DNA of 24,704 bases from G963677915 sp963677915. Lineage in GTDB: Bacteria > Bacillota > Clostridia > Lachnospirales > Vallitaleaceae. Every line of letters begins with the position of its first letter. Position 1 is the stretch's first letter. The position numbers were made by a program, and so were the translations under genes. The notes under the pieces were generated by a model. The model had not been told where the DNA came from. It saw only the letters and a list, made by a program, of their open reading frames with translations, and ran no database searches. The stretch is from assembly GCA_963677915.2 (NCBI GenBank), contig CAXXGE010000022.1, forward strand, positions 1-24,704, read 5' to 3'. Shown one piece after another: positions 5,457 to 13,872 of the stretch.

Positions 5457-6618
5457 GTGAAGCACCTTCCTGTGTCTTTTCCAGATAGCTGTTTCTCGAT
5501 ACGTTAAGGACCAGTCCGATTTCAATCATAAGAAACACCAGGGAAGACCCCCCATAACTGATAAAAGGCAATGGCATGCCGGTAGTCGGTATGGAATTCG
5601 TTGCTACAGCAATGTTAATTAATGTCTGCATCCCGATCTGAACCATAACAGCCGAAGCGATAATCTTTCCCTGAATGTCCTGCGAATCAATGGCAATGAC
5701 TAGAATACGGTAAAGCAGAGCCCCGAAAAGCATGAAGACAGCCAGAGCGCCAAAAAGCCCGAGTTCCTCGCAAATGATTGCAAATATTATATCGTTGTGT
5801 GCTTCGGGCAGGAAATCAATTTTCTGCAGACTCTGTCCCAATCCCAGCCCGAACCAGCCACCGGATCCGATGGCATAAAGCGACTGCGTCGCCTGGTAGT
5901 CAACGCCGGATGGATCTGCCACCCCCTGACCCATCAATTGCTTGGCAAACGATAGCACCCGCTCCATCCTGTAGCTTTCCTGCATGACAAAAATGTAGAA
6001 TGCGCCGGCGCCGGCAAACAGTGCCCCTCCCACGAGGTGGTACCACCTGCGGTAGACGACGAAAATCATCATGCCTGCCATGCCTGCAAGTATAAGTCCG
6101 GTACTGAGGTCCTCCACGGCTACAAGGACGATTGGAACCGATGCCATTAACAGCAGGAGGCAAAGGACTTTGAAACGGTTCACATGTTTGACCATACTTG
6201 TGACCATGAAAGACAAAAACAGAAGAAGAGCCACTTTCGCCATTTCAGAGGGCTGGAAACCGATCGGCCCGACGATGTTCAGCCAACGCCTTGAACCGTT
6301 GATTTCCGTTCCAATGAGCATAACAAGAACAAGGGCAACGATCGATGCCAGATAAGCCCACCCACTCAGTTTGTTCAAAATTTTCACAGGCATATAAGTC
6401 ACGGTAAACATGGCGACAATACCTAAACAGCTCCATATAAGCTGCCGCATAAAAAAATGGATATGGTTGCCGTACAGCCTAAAGGAATGATAATAACTGG
6501 CACTTAAAATCATGATCAGACCGAAAAAAATGAGAAACAGCACCAGAATTACAAGCGAAGTGTCTATACCGCCTCTGTGACGTATGCTTCCTTTTGTTTT
6601 TCTTCCTCTTCCCCTCAT
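5449..6618 (-). CDS. ftsW: Peptidoglycan glycosyltransferase FtsW (SEDS family)
   Basis: Polytopic membrane glycosyltransferase that polymerises lipid II at the septum with its partner FtsI. The family landmarks are visible: GSRRWLNIVGPIGFQPSEMAKVA (given in part), the catalytic-loop region with AVEDLSTGLIL, GLGLGQSLQKIDFLPEAHNDI, and the C-terminal NSIPTTGMPLPFISYGGSS. An Arg/Lys-rich N-terminus (about 17 residues) precedes roughly ten membrane helices. 389 residues is normal. ATG at 6618 follows GAGG at a good distance, 18 bases after mraY. Its close linkage to division genes rather than rod genes favours FtsW over RodA. Confidence 0.95.
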   Translation of the reverse strand: MRGRGRKTKGSIRHRGGIDTSLVILVLFLIFFGLIMILSASYYHSFRLYGNHIHFFMRQLIWSCLGIVAMFTVTYMPVKILNKLSGWAYLASIVALVLVMLIGTEINGSRRWLNIVGPIGFQPSEMAKVALLLFLSFMVTSMVKHVNRFKVLCLLLLMASVPIVLVAVEDLSTGLILAGMAGMMIFVVYRRWYHLVGGALFAGAGAFYIFVMQESYRMERVLSFAKQLMGQGVADPSGVDYQATQSLYAIGSGGWFGLGLGQSLQKIDFLPEAHNDIIFAIICEELGLFGALAVFMLFGALLYRILVIAIDSQDIQGKIIASAVMVQIGMQTLINIAVATNSIPTTGMPLPFISYGGSSLVFLMIEIGLVLNVSRNSYLEKTQEGASRG

Positions 6619-6636
6619 AAACCAACCTCACTAGTA

Positions 6637-7602
6637 CTATATACTTAAGATGCCTACAATTGCCAGCGCGGAAGTCACAAGCGCGAATACCGTCGTCACC
6701 TTTGTCTCTTTCCACCCGCTCTCTTCAAAGTGATGATGCAGCGGTGCCATTTTGAATACTCTCTTGCCGGTCTTCTTGAACCAGGCTACCTGTATCATAA
6801 CAGATATTACCTCTGCCAGGTAGATGAATCCTACAATGAGAATCATCAACGGCAGTTTAAGATAGATGGCAACAGCAGCCACCAGGCCTCCCAATCCCAG
6901 GGATCCCGTATCCCCCATGAAAATCCTTGCAGGGTATTTATTGTAAAGCAGGAATCCGACCAGACTCCCTGATACGACCGCCATGACAGGTTCAATACCG
7001 CCGCCAACCATAAGCGACATAACCAAAAAGGCTACCATAACAATTGCCGTTACAGATGTGGCCAGGCCGTCAAGACCGTCCGTCAGATTCACACCATTGA
7101 CCGTCCCCAGCATGACGACAATAACAAGCGGTATATAGAAAGGCCCCAAATCCCACATTTTCCCCGACGTAAAAGGTATGAGGATTTCGGTATCCAGCCC
7201 GCCCCAGTTAAGAAGGTAAGCAACATACGCCCCCGTTACCAAAATCTGCGCTGCCAGTTTTTGATAAGCCCTGAATCCCAGCGACCTTTTTTTGAACACT
7301 TTTATATAGTCATCGACAAAGCCAATGGCCGCAAAGCCTGCTCCCGTCAGCAAAACGGCGACTACTGCACCCATATTACCCCAGCCAAGCACGGCAAAAA
7401 GCAATCCGACAACCAATATAACCGGCATAAAAACAACACCGCCCATAGTTGGTGTTCCTGCCTTGACCAGATGGCTTTGAGGGCCATCGTCTCTTACGAA
7501 CTGTCCAAACTTCATTCTTCGAAGTGCAGGTATCGCAAGCGGGACAGCAAGCGCTGTCACTGCCAGTGCTGCAGCAAATGCAATCGTCAGTTTATAACCC
7601 AT
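6637..7602 (-). CDS. mraY: Phospho-N-acetylmuramoyl-pentapeptide transferase MraY
   Basis: Integral membrane enzyme that moves phospho-MurNAc-pentapeptide from UDP to undecaprenyl phosphate, making lipid I. Visible signatures: PTMGG at 51-55, the DDY motif at 97-99, NLTDGLDG at 172-179, MGDTGSLGLGG near 230, and the catalytic-loop MAPLHHHFE at 285-293. Around ten membrane helices. 321 residues is typical for Bacillota. It starts inside the end of murF (11-base overlap), which supplies its substrate, so the two are translationally linked. Confidence 0.97.
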   Translation of the reverse strand: MGYKLTIAFAAALAVTALAVPLAIPALRRMKFGQFVRDDGPQSHLVKAGTPTMGGVVFMPVILVVGLLFAVLGWGNMGAVVAVLLTGAGFAAIGFVDDYIKVFKKRSLGFRAYQKLAAQILVTGAYVAYLLNWGGLDTEILIPFTSGKMWDLGPFYIPLVIVVMLGTVNGVNLTDGLDGLATSVTAIVMVAFLVMSLMVGGGIEPVMAVVSGSLVGFLLYNKYPARIFMGDTGSLGLGGLVAAVAIYLKLPLMILIVGFIYLAEVISVMIQVAWFKKTGKRVFKMAPLHHHFEESGWKETKVTTVFALVTSALAIVGILSI

Positions 7603-9001
7603 TGACTTTATCTCCTTCTATTAGCCATTCTACGGTCTTTTCCATATGCATGCCCCTTGATCCTTTTACAAGCACCGCTTCACCGCCGCCCAGCAGCTCT
7701 GGAGCAGCTTCAAGCCATCCTTCCTGCGTCGCATAGAACCGCGCAGACTGCTCTGTCGAGGTATCTGCTTCATCCCATCCATCCTTGATGGCCGATGCTT
7801 CCTGTCCGACAGCAATCAACAGGTCAATGCCCGATGCAGCAGCAAAGTCACCTACCTCGCGATGGCCCGCTCTGCTGTAGCTCCCCATTTCAAACATGCT
7901 TCCAAGCACCACAACCGTTTTCTGGTCCTTCTTTTTAAGCTGTATGAGTGTCTTGACAGCAGATTTCATCGAGTCTACCGTCGCATTGTAGGTATCATCT
8001 ATGACGATACCGCCATTTTCCAGTTTGTGGATGTTGAGACGTCCTTTTTCATTTCTGTACGCCTTGATTCCATTGATGATTTTGGTTCCATCCAGTCCCA
8101 ATAGCTTACCTGCCAGCGCACCTGCCATGGCGTTCATCAGCAAATGCTCCCCGGCATATGCGACATCCGCTTCATAAGTATCCCCGTCAAGTACAAATTC
8201 AATATGCTGACCGCCTTGTTCGAGCGGATGGATGCTTTTAATTAAACAGTCGCAGTCGTTGCTGTAACCGTATGTCATGATTTTTTGAGGATATTTGCCA
8301 AGCAATGTCCGAAGCAGCGGATCATCGCCGCAAATAATCAGCGTCCCATCGGGATGAAGGTGTTCCATCAATTCCGATTTCGCCTGGAGTATGCCTTCCC
8401 TGGATCCCAGGTATTCAATATGCGAGACACCAATATTGGTAATGATGCCGATTGTAGGCTTGACCAACCTGCTCAGTTCCCTGATTTCACCAAACCTGTC
8501 CATCCCCATCTCGATGACAGCCGCTTCATGGCACGCCTCAAGGCCCAGAAGGGTTAAAGGAACGCCAAGGTCGTTGTTATAGTTGCCTTTTGTCTTATGA
8601 ACCGTATAGCTTTCACCCAGAATTGATGCTGTCATTTCTTTGGTGCTGGTCTTGCCGACGCTTCCTGTTATCGCAATGAAAGGCACCTCAAAAAGATGCC
8701 TGTATGCTGCCGCAAGGTCGCTGATTGCCTTTCTTGTGCTCTCGACCGCAACAGCAGGATGTCCTTCCGGGATGAGGGATGGCTCTTCAGTAAGAACAAG
8801 CGCCGCCCCCAAGTCGAATGCCTGTCCGATATACAGATGGCCGTCAGTATTCTCTCCTTTGATGGGTACAAAAAGCATGCCGTCGGTCACATGACGCGAA
8901 TCTATGACGGCACCGGCCAGCGCCTGTTCCCGCCACGCCTTTCTATTTATGATGTCACCCTTGACAGCCTGGGCTATCCAATCAATCGACAGTTGCTTCA
9001 T
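7592..9001 (-). CDS. murF: UDP-MurNAc-tripeptide--D-Ala-D-Ala ligase MurF
   Basis: Cytosolic ATP-dependent ligase that adds D-Ala-D-Ala to the UDP-MurNAc tripeptide. The N-terminal domain holds GAVIDSRHV and MLFVPIKGENTDGH; the central Mur-ligase P-loop TGSVGKTST is at about 112-120, followed by TKGNYNNDLGVPLTLL (the lid typical of MurF rather than MurE) and GMDRFGEI; the C-terminal domain carries DDTYNATVDSMKSA. Length 469. ATG at 9001 follows GGAGAACAAG and overlaps the ftsI stop by 20 bases. No murE or murD lies in the cluster, so those steps are encoded elsewhere. Confidence 0.96.
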   Translation of the reverse strand: MKQLSIDWIAQAVKGDIINRKAWREQALAGAVIDSRHVTDGMLFVPIKGENTDGHLYIGQAFDLGAALVLTEEPSLIPEGHPAVAVESTRKAISDLAAAYRHLFEVPFIAITGSVGKTSTKEMTASILGESYTVHKTKGNYNNDLGVPLTLLGLEACHEAAVIEMGMDRFGEIRELSRLVKPTIGIITNIGVSHIEYLGSREGILQAKSELMEHLHPDGTLIICGDDPLLRTLLGKYPQKIMTYGYSNDCDCLIKSIHPLEQGGQHIEFVLDGDTYEADVAYAGEHLLMNAMAGALAGKLLGLDGTKIINGIKAYRNEKGRLNIHKLENGGIVIDDTYNATVDSMKSAVKTLIQLKKKDQKTVVVLGSMFEMGSYSRAGHREVGDFAAASGIDLLIAVGQEASAIKDGWDEADTSTEQSARFYATQEGWLEAAPELLGGGEAVLVKGSRGMHMEKTVEWLIEGDKVNGL

Positions 9002-10835
9002 CTTGTTCTCCTACATAATCTTTTTTTACCCCCAGATAGGGCAGTGCATCTTCCATGATATCAACCCATAAGGCCCTTGCATGTGCACTGTTGTCGAAGT
9101 TGACACCTTTTGGCGTATCGACAATGACGAGCGTGACCACTTCAGGCGTGTCGACCGGCGCAAAACCTATGAACGAAACGATGAACTCATGGCTGCCCCT
9201 CGGCAGGATCTCTGCCGTTCCTGTTTTACCGCCAATCGAGTATCCCTCGATCTGTGCAGATGCACCGGTTCCTTGCTCGACAACAGATGCCAAAGCAGCC
9301 TTTGTCTTTTCTGCCGTTTCCTCGGATATGACCCTTCTGACCACTTCAGGTTCTACAACACTGACCACGTTGCCGTTGATGTCGGTGATACTTGACACCA
9401 TGTGGGGCTGATACAGCGTTCCGCCGTTGACGATTGATGAAAAAGCAGTAATCAGCTGGATGGGCGATACTTCGAAAGTCTGTCCAAAAGCCGAAGTAGA
9501 AAGTTCAAGCACATTCAGGTTCTCAAGGGTATGCAGCTGGTTTCTGAAACTGTACTCGCCAGGCAGGTCAATACCTGTAATTGCACCAAACCCGAACATA
9601 TGCTGGTATTTGTAGAATACATCCCTGCCTATCGCCTGCCCAATCTCAACAAATGCGACGTTGCAGGAGTTTTCCAGCGCTTCAGTCATCGTCTGCACCC
9701 CATGCCCGTCTCTTTTCCAACAGGAAATGGGACGTCCGCCAGGATAAGGGATGATAGATCCCTTGCAGTCATAGGAAGCCGTCTCCAGGTTTACCTTCTC
9801 CTCTTCAAGAGCCATGGCGAATGTCATAGGCTTGAAAGTGGAGCCTGGTTCATAGTTGTCCCTAATGATATTGTTGTCCCAGATTTTCGACCTGAATTCA
9901 GCCTTTTCTTCAGATGTTAAAGCCGAAAAAGCCTCATCGTCCAGTATATGGGCCATGTTGTAGGGATCATTTGTATTGAAATTGGGATAGGATGCCATCG
10001 CCAGCACATCACCATTATTGGGATCCATCATCACGACCTCGATGCGCTTCGCCGAAACATTCTCATCCCCTTCCATCTTGTTTTCCTTGTAATTCAATAT
10101 GGCATCTTCCACAAAACCCTGCAGCGTGAAATCGAGATTCAGATGCAGGTCATTGCCGTCAATTGCCGCAACACTTTCCTGCTTGATAAGGTACCCGTCG
10201 GTTATTGTACCGAAGGCTCTTCCGGTCTGTCCTTTCAATGTCTCTTCATAGGACTTCTCAAGCCCATATAGCCCCCTCGCGTCCCTCGAAAGAAAACCCA
10301 GGACATCTGAGGCGAGTGTGTCATAGGGATAGACTCTCTTATAGAACTCTTCAAGGCTGATTCCCTTGACCGCCCTCTCTTTTACGGCATTATCGATGGA
10401 TGCAATCATTTCGTAACTCAAATTCTTGGCAACAGGCTCATAATGACTGTAGCTTTTGTTTGCAATCAAATCTTCCAGCTCTTCTTTGCTTACGTCAGGC
10501 AATGCCCCGGAAAGAAAATCGACCGATGCCTGTCTGGCTTCCTGATCAAGGGTCACGAGCAGTCCGGGATCGAATATAACATTATAAACCTTGACACTTT
10601 CAGCCAAGGCTATGTTGTTGCTGTCATAGATCGTTCCCCGCTTTGAGGGTATCTCAAGGTCGGAGTATGTCTGGTTGTCTATCTGCTGTGCAAGCACCTG
10701 TGTTCGGTAGCTGTCGCTGTCAAACACGTTGATTTTCACGATTCTGAACAACAGATATAAAAATGACAAAATAAAAATAATGAAAAGAAGGGCAACCCTA
10801 CTTTTCATTATATATTGAAGACTTTTCTTTTTCAT
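8982..10835 (-). CDS. ftsI: Division transpeptidase FtsI (class B penicillin-binding protein)
   Basis: Septal D,D-transpeptidase that cross-links new peptidoglycan with FtsW. A single N-terminal membrane anchor (VALLFIIFILSFLYLLF) is followed by the dimerisation/pedestal domain (KRGTIYDSNNIALA) and the penicillin-binding domain with STFK (S332 nucleophile), SCN (390-392) and KTGTAE (K537). No PASTA domain follows the catalytic domain, unlike SpoVD of many spore-formers. The start is uncertain: I prefer ATG at 10835 with GGTGA five bases upstream; GTG at 10844 and TTG at 10847 are in frame with AAGGA nearby and would overlap the ftsL stop. About 617 residues. Confidence 0.95.
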   Translation of the reverse strand: MKKKSLQYIMKSRVALLFIIFILSFLYLLFRIVKINVFDSDSYRTQVLAQQIDNQTYSDLEIPSKRGTIYDSNNIALAESVKVYNVIFDPGLLVTLDQEARQASVDFLSGALPDVSKEELEDLIANKSYSHYEPVAKNLSYEMIASIDNAVKERAVKGISLEEFYKRVYPYDTLASDVLGFLSRDARGLYGLEKSYEETLKGQTGRAFGTITDGYLIKQESVAAIDGNDLHLNLDFTLQGFVEDAILNYKENKMEGDENVSAKRIEVVMMDPNNGDVLAMASYPNFNTNDPYNMAHILDDEAFSALTSEEKAEFRSKIWDNNIIRDNYEPGSTFKPMTFAMALEEEKVNLETASYDCKGSIIPYPGGRPISCWKRDGHGVQTMTEALENSCNVAFVEIGQAIGRDVFYKYQHMFGFGAITGIDLPGEYSFRNQLHTLENLNVLELSTSAFGQTFEVSPIQLITAFSSIVNGGTLYQPHMVSSITDINGNVVSVVEPEVVRRVISEETAEKTKAALASVVEQGTGASAQIEGYSIGGKTGTAEILPRGSHEFIVSFIGFAPVDTPEVVTLVIVDTPKGVNFDNSAHARALWVDIMEDALPYLGVKKDYVGEQDEATVD

Positions 10836-10840
10836 CGCTA

Positions 10841-11332
10841 TCACCAATCCTTGGATATAAGACCCAATACATTGCCTAATGTAATATCCGCTTCTTTCTC
10901 AGGAGCTATAGGCGCCATCTGCTCGGTGAAAGACAGTTCTTTTTTGGAGATGCGCAGTGTATTGGTATCGTTGCGCAGCACCATACCATAGTCGTCCATG
11001 GCTATGCGGCGAATCTCTTTAAGGTCTACTGTTTCGTTAATGCTGGCTTCGAGCTTGTCGTTCACTCTCTTAAGATCGTTCAGTTCCTGCGTAAAAGCAA
11101 TGATCCTCTCGGATGTGTCTGCAACCGCGAACTGGGCCTTAAGCATGAACACGCTCATGACTGTTACTGCTATTATAGCAGAGACAAGTATGAATGTATA
11201 CGCCGTATTGATACCATATGAACTTTTCTGTTCTGCTGCCAAAGCAGGCTTAAATTCTGTTTTTTCATCAAGTGTGTTGTAGTCGAATGCCTTGAATGAA
11301 TATACTGCGCTGTTATTTGTCAACCTCACCAT
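10841..11332 (-). CDS. ftsL: Septum formation protein FtsL-like
   Basis: Small bitopic division protein with a hydrophilic cytoplasmic N-terminus, one membrane helix (FILVSAIIAVTVMSVFML) and an extracellular coiled coil (IAFTQELNDLKRVNDKLEASI) followed by RRIAMDDYGMV, the layout of FtsL/DivIC proteins that hold FtsQ and activate FtsWI. Sequence signatures are weak, so the call rests on architecture and on position between rsmH and ftsI. The ATG at 11332 overlaps the rsmH end but abuts its ribosome site; TTG at 11323, nine bases after AAGGGGAG, is a better-spaced start. 163 residues from the ATG. Confidence 0.85.
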   Translation of the reverse strand: MVRLTNNSAVYSFKAFDYNTLDEKTEFKPALAAEQKSSYGINTAYTFILVSAIIAVTVMSVFMLKAQFAVADTSERIIAFTQELNDLKRVNDKLEASINETVDLKEIRRIAMDDYGMVLRNDTNTLRISKKELSFTEQMAPIAPEKEADITLGNVLGLISKDW

Positions 11333-12269
11333 CTCCCCTTACAAAAATCCTCAACTTGGCACTTTTGGATCTTGGATTCGCTCCCATTTCCTCTTCGCTT
11401 GGCAGGATTGCTTTTCTCGGAACCGCTTTACCCTTGGATTTTCTGCCGCATACGCAAACAGGAAAATCCTTAGGGCAAATACACGGATCCTCGTTCGTTC
11501 TGAAGCTGTGTTTCACGATTCTGTCTTCTAAGCTGTGAAAAGTAATAATACAAAGTCTTCCGCCGGGATTTAAAATGTCGACCATGTCGTCTAATGAATT
11601 CTTCAGTACGTCCAGTTCTGCGTTGAGTTCTATGCGAATGCCCTGGAAAGTCCTCTTGGCAGGATGGCCTTGCATAGCCCTTCTCTCCTTGGCTGGTATC
11701 GCCTTGTCTATGATCGCCACCAGCTCCATCGTCGTCTGTATCGGAGCAGTGCTTCTGGCTTGGACAATCAACTGTGATATTTTGGCAGCATACTTCTCTT
11801 CACCGTAGGTACGCAGAATGCGTGTCAATTCTTTCTCACTGTATGTATTGACAATATCTGCTGCCGTCTTCCCCTGCCGCTGGTCCATTCTCATGTCAAG
11901 CGGTGCATCCTGCATATAGGAAAATCCTCTGTCGGCTGTATCCAGTTGATGGGAAGATACCCCCAGGTCAAGAAGGATGCCATCCACCTTGACGATGCCC
12001 ATATCAGCAAGAACATCTTTCATATTCGCGTAATTGCTTCTGACAATCTTTATTCGGTCCTTGAACGGTGCCAGTTTTTCCGTTGCAGCCTTGATTGCCG
12101 CTTCATCCTGGTCTATCCCTATCAAAAGCCCTTTTTCTCCCAATGCAGATGCGATGTGGAACGAATGCCCCGCGCCACCCAGTGTACCATCCACATAGAT
12201 GCCTTCCGGCTTGATTGCCAGTCCATCGATGCATTCTTGAAGCATCACTGAAATATGCTCGAAACCCAT
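11313..12269 (-). CDS. rsmH: 16S rRNA m4C1402 methyltransferase RsmH (MraW)
   Basis: SAM-dependent N4-methyltransferase acting on C1402 in the decoding centre of 16S rRNA. From ATG at 12269 it begins MGFEHISVMLQE, then the SAM-binding DGTLGGAGHS at 27-36, GIDQDEAAI, LLDLGVSSHQLD, DRGFSY, AAD and the late FHSLEDRIVK, with a C-terminal CxC-containing loop. The start fits GGTGAGGGA just upstream and the conserved N-terminus; an in-frame ATG at 12293 forms an ATGA overlap with the mraZ stop and could also be used. It is the second gene of the mraZ operon, as in most bacteria. Confidence 0.97.
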   Translation of the reverse strand: MGFEHISVMLQECIDGLAIKPEGIYVDGTLGGAGHSFHIASALGEKGLLIGIDQDEAAIKAATEKLAPFKDRIKIVRSNYANMKDVLADMGIVKVDGILLDLGVSSHQLDTADRGFSYMQDAPLDMRMDQRQGKTAADIVNTYSEKELTRILRTYGEEKYAAKISQLIVQARSTAPIQTTMELVAIIDKAIPAKERRAMQGHPAKRTFQGIRIELNAELDVLKNSLDDMVDILNPGGRLCIITFHSLEDRIVKHSFRTNEDPCICPKDFPVCVCGRKSKGKAVPRKAILPSEEEMGANPRSKSAKLRIFVRGDGEVDK

Positions 12270-12289
12270 TCCCTCACCGCCTATCCTTA

Positions 12290-12721
12290 TCATATGTTCA
12301 AATCTTCGATTGATTCAGTCAAATCGCTGATATCCAGTTCCTCATCATTGATATAGCCACACCAGCGTTCCCTGTCCCAAATCTCAACACGGTTTGTGAC
12401 GCCTATAACAGCCACTTCTTTATCTATCCCCGCATAATCTCTCAGTGTCTGGCTGATAAGGATTCTGCCCTGCTTGTCCAGTGTGCACTCATACGCCGAG
12501 GACATGAAAAAACGCTGTATACGGCGGAAATCCTTTTTGGCTTGTCTGTTGCTGTTGAGATTGATCTGGAACTTTTCCCACTCTTCGGCTGAATAAACCG
12601 ATAAACAGTTGTCCAGCCCTTTAGTTATATAAAAAACGTCGCCCAATTCTTCTCTGAATTTGACCGGCACGGTGACGCGACCCTTTGTGTCCAGGGAATG
12701 ATTATATTCTCCTATAAACAT
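12290..12721 (-). CDS. mraZ: Transcriptional regulator MraZ
   Basis: Double AbrB/SpoVT-type (swapped-hairpin) DNA-binding protein that forms rings and controls its own division operon. The first repeat reads MFIGEYNHSLDTKGRVTVPVKFR and the second SAYECTLDKQGRILISQTLR; both carry the DxxGR signature (given in part). Start is ATG at 12721, giving 143 residues, the exact family norm; a longer upstream frame would run through the operator. Four MraZ boxes and a consensus promoter sit directly upstream, so autoregulation is expected. Confidence 0.97.
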   Translation of the reverse strand: MFIGEYNHSLDTKGRVTVPVKFREELGDVFYITKGLDNCLSVYSAEEWEKFQINLNSNRQAKKDFRRIQRFFMSSAYECTLDKQGRILISQTLRDYAGIDKEVAVIGVTNRVEIWDRERWCGYINDEELDISDLTESIEDLNI

Positions 12722-12729
12722 CAAATCCA

Positions 12730-12765
12730 CCACCCTTTGCCACTTTACTCCACTTTCTGCCACTT
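12730..12765 (-). promoter_or_regulatory. MraZ operator: four direct repeats at 10-bp spacing
   Basis: On the minus strand AAGTGG occurs at 12765-12760, 12755-12750 and 12745-12740, and GGGTGG at 12735-12730. The exact 10-base period puts all four on one helical face, the known mode of MraZ ring binding. They lie between the predicted transcription start and the mraZ ATG, so bound MraZ would block transcription. Confidence 0.85.
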
Positions 12766-12774
12766 ATATTACTA

Positions 12775-12803
12775 ATAATATCCGAAAAAGCAGAGATTGT
12801 CAA
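12775..12803 (-). promoter_or_regulatory. Sigma-A promoter of the mraZ division operon
   Basis: TTGACA (12803-12798), a 17-base spacer and TATTAT (12780-12775) on the minus strand. It precedes the MraZ boxes by about 10 bases and lies just past the lgt terminator, so it should drive the whole mraZ-to-ftsQ run. Confidence 0.85.
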
Positions 12804-12812
12804 AAATTTTAA

Positions 12813-12842
12813 CAAAAAAAAACAAATCTCTTTGAGATTTGT
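12813..12842 (-). terminator. Strong intrinsic terminator after lgt
   Basis: ACAAATCTC (12822-12830) pairs with GAGATTTGT (12834-12842) in a perfect 9-bp stem with a 3-base loop, followed on the minus strand by about nine consecutive T. It starts about 20 bases after the lgt stop and isolates lgt from the division operon. Confidence 0.88.
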
Positions 12843-12863
12843 CTTTTTGCTAAAAAACCATTT

Positions 12864-13721
12864 CTATTTTTGTGTAATTTTACTTCTGCGTCTTCCTATA
12901 AGAATCCAGATTGCAGCAACAACCGCTGTTATGATCGCCAAAACCTGGGAAACAGCAATGCCCGAATTCCCTATCTGGAGCTGGTCCGTTCTAAGCCCTT
13001 CAATCCAGCTCCTGCCAGCCCCATAGCCCAGGAAATAAAGCAGTGTCACTTCACCGTCAAAGCGCTGTATCTTTCTGTAGTTCAACAGTATGATCAAGAC
13101 GCCGATTCCCCACAGTGCTTCATAAAGGAATGTAGGATGGACCTGGATATAGTCAGCTCCATTGATGACGATCGTTTCCATTCCTGTCGGAATGTATTTG
13201 GCGCTTGTTGCCTTGATTGCCATCGCAAAAACATTATCCGTATAACCGCCAAACGCTTCCATGTTCGTGAAGTTCCCGAGTCTACCGATGGCCTGCCCCA
13301 GGATCAGGCCCGTTACCGACGTATCCGCCATCACTTTGAAATCCAGCTTCTTAACCCTCGTATAAATAACCAGTGCCAACACAGATGCGATGACGCCGCC
13401 GTAGATTGCCAGGCCGCCGCTGCGTATGTTGAAGATGCTCCACAGATCATCCTTGTACTGATCCCACGCAAAAGCCACATAATAGAGCCGTGCGCCGATT
13501 ATGGCTGCAATGATTGTATACATAAGGAAATCCGCATATTGCTCGGTATCCTGATTGGTCTTTTTCGCCACATGGCTTGCCATACCAAGCCCCGCCAGAA
13601 AAGCTGTTCCTATGAAAAGGGCATACCAGTATATTTCAAGGCCGAAGATGGTAAAAGCCACTGAATGCATTTTTTGTATCTCAATCCCCAAATGGGGAAA
13701 GATAATATCTGGTGCTGTCAT
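12864..13721 (-). CDS. lgt: Prolipoprotein diacylglyceryl transferase Lgt
   Basis: Integral membrane enzyme that transfers diacylglyceryl from phosphatidylglycerol to the lipobox cysteine of prolipoproteins. The family signature GRLGNFTNMEAFG lies at 146-158; other landmarks are YALFIG near 33, GARLYYV at 76-82 and SGGLAIYGG at 101-109, then HPTFLYEALW and the late GRSWIEGLRTDQL. About seven membrane helices, 285 residues, basic tail. ATG at 13721 follows GGAGGTAAAAT. It is transcribed alone from a promoter divergent to that of ychF and ends at a strong terminator. Confidence 0.97.
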   Translation of the reverse strand: MTAPDIIFPHLGIEIQKMHSVAFTIFGLEIYWYALFIGTAFLAGLGMASHVAKKTNQDTEQYADFLMYTIIAAIIGARLYYVAFAWDQYKDDLWSIFNIRSGGLAIYGGVIASVLALVIYTRVKKLDFKVMADTSVTGLILGQAIGRLGNFTNMEAFGGYTDNVFAMAIKATSAKYIPTGMETIVINGADYIQVHPTFLYEALWGIGVLIILLNYRKIQRFDGEVTLLYFLGYGAGRSWIEGLRTDQLQIGNSGIAVSQVLAIITAVVAAIWILIGRRRSKITQK

Positions 13722-13748
13722 ATTTTACCTCCAAAGACGTTTGTATCT

Positions 13749-13777
13749 ACTATAATGGAAGCCCGGATAAAAAGCAA
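13749..13777 (-). promoter_or_regulatory. Candidate sigma-A promoter of lgt
   Basis: On the minus strand TTGCTT (13777-13772), a 17-base spacer and TATAGT (13754-13749), about 28 bases ahead of the lgt ATG. Confidence 0.6.
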
Positions 13778-13788
13778 CTGTTGCTATG

Positions 13789-13816
13789 TGGACATTCACT
13801 GTTTTTATGTTATAAT
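13789..13816 (+). promoter_or_regulatory. Candidate sigma-A promoter of ychF
   Basis: TGGACA (13789-13794), a 16-base spacer and a consensus TATAAT (13811-13816), some 56 bases before the ychF ATG. It is back to back with the lgt promoter. Confidence 0.65.
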
Positions 13817-13872
13817 GTTTCCTAGCACAGTGTTCGCTGCATAGAAAGAACATTTTTGAAAGGAATCGCAAA

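Noticed and set aside
12870..13664. A 264-residue plus-strand frame opposite lgt
   Set aside because: Antisense shadow of a full-length, signature-bearing Lgt; composition is unlike a real protein.
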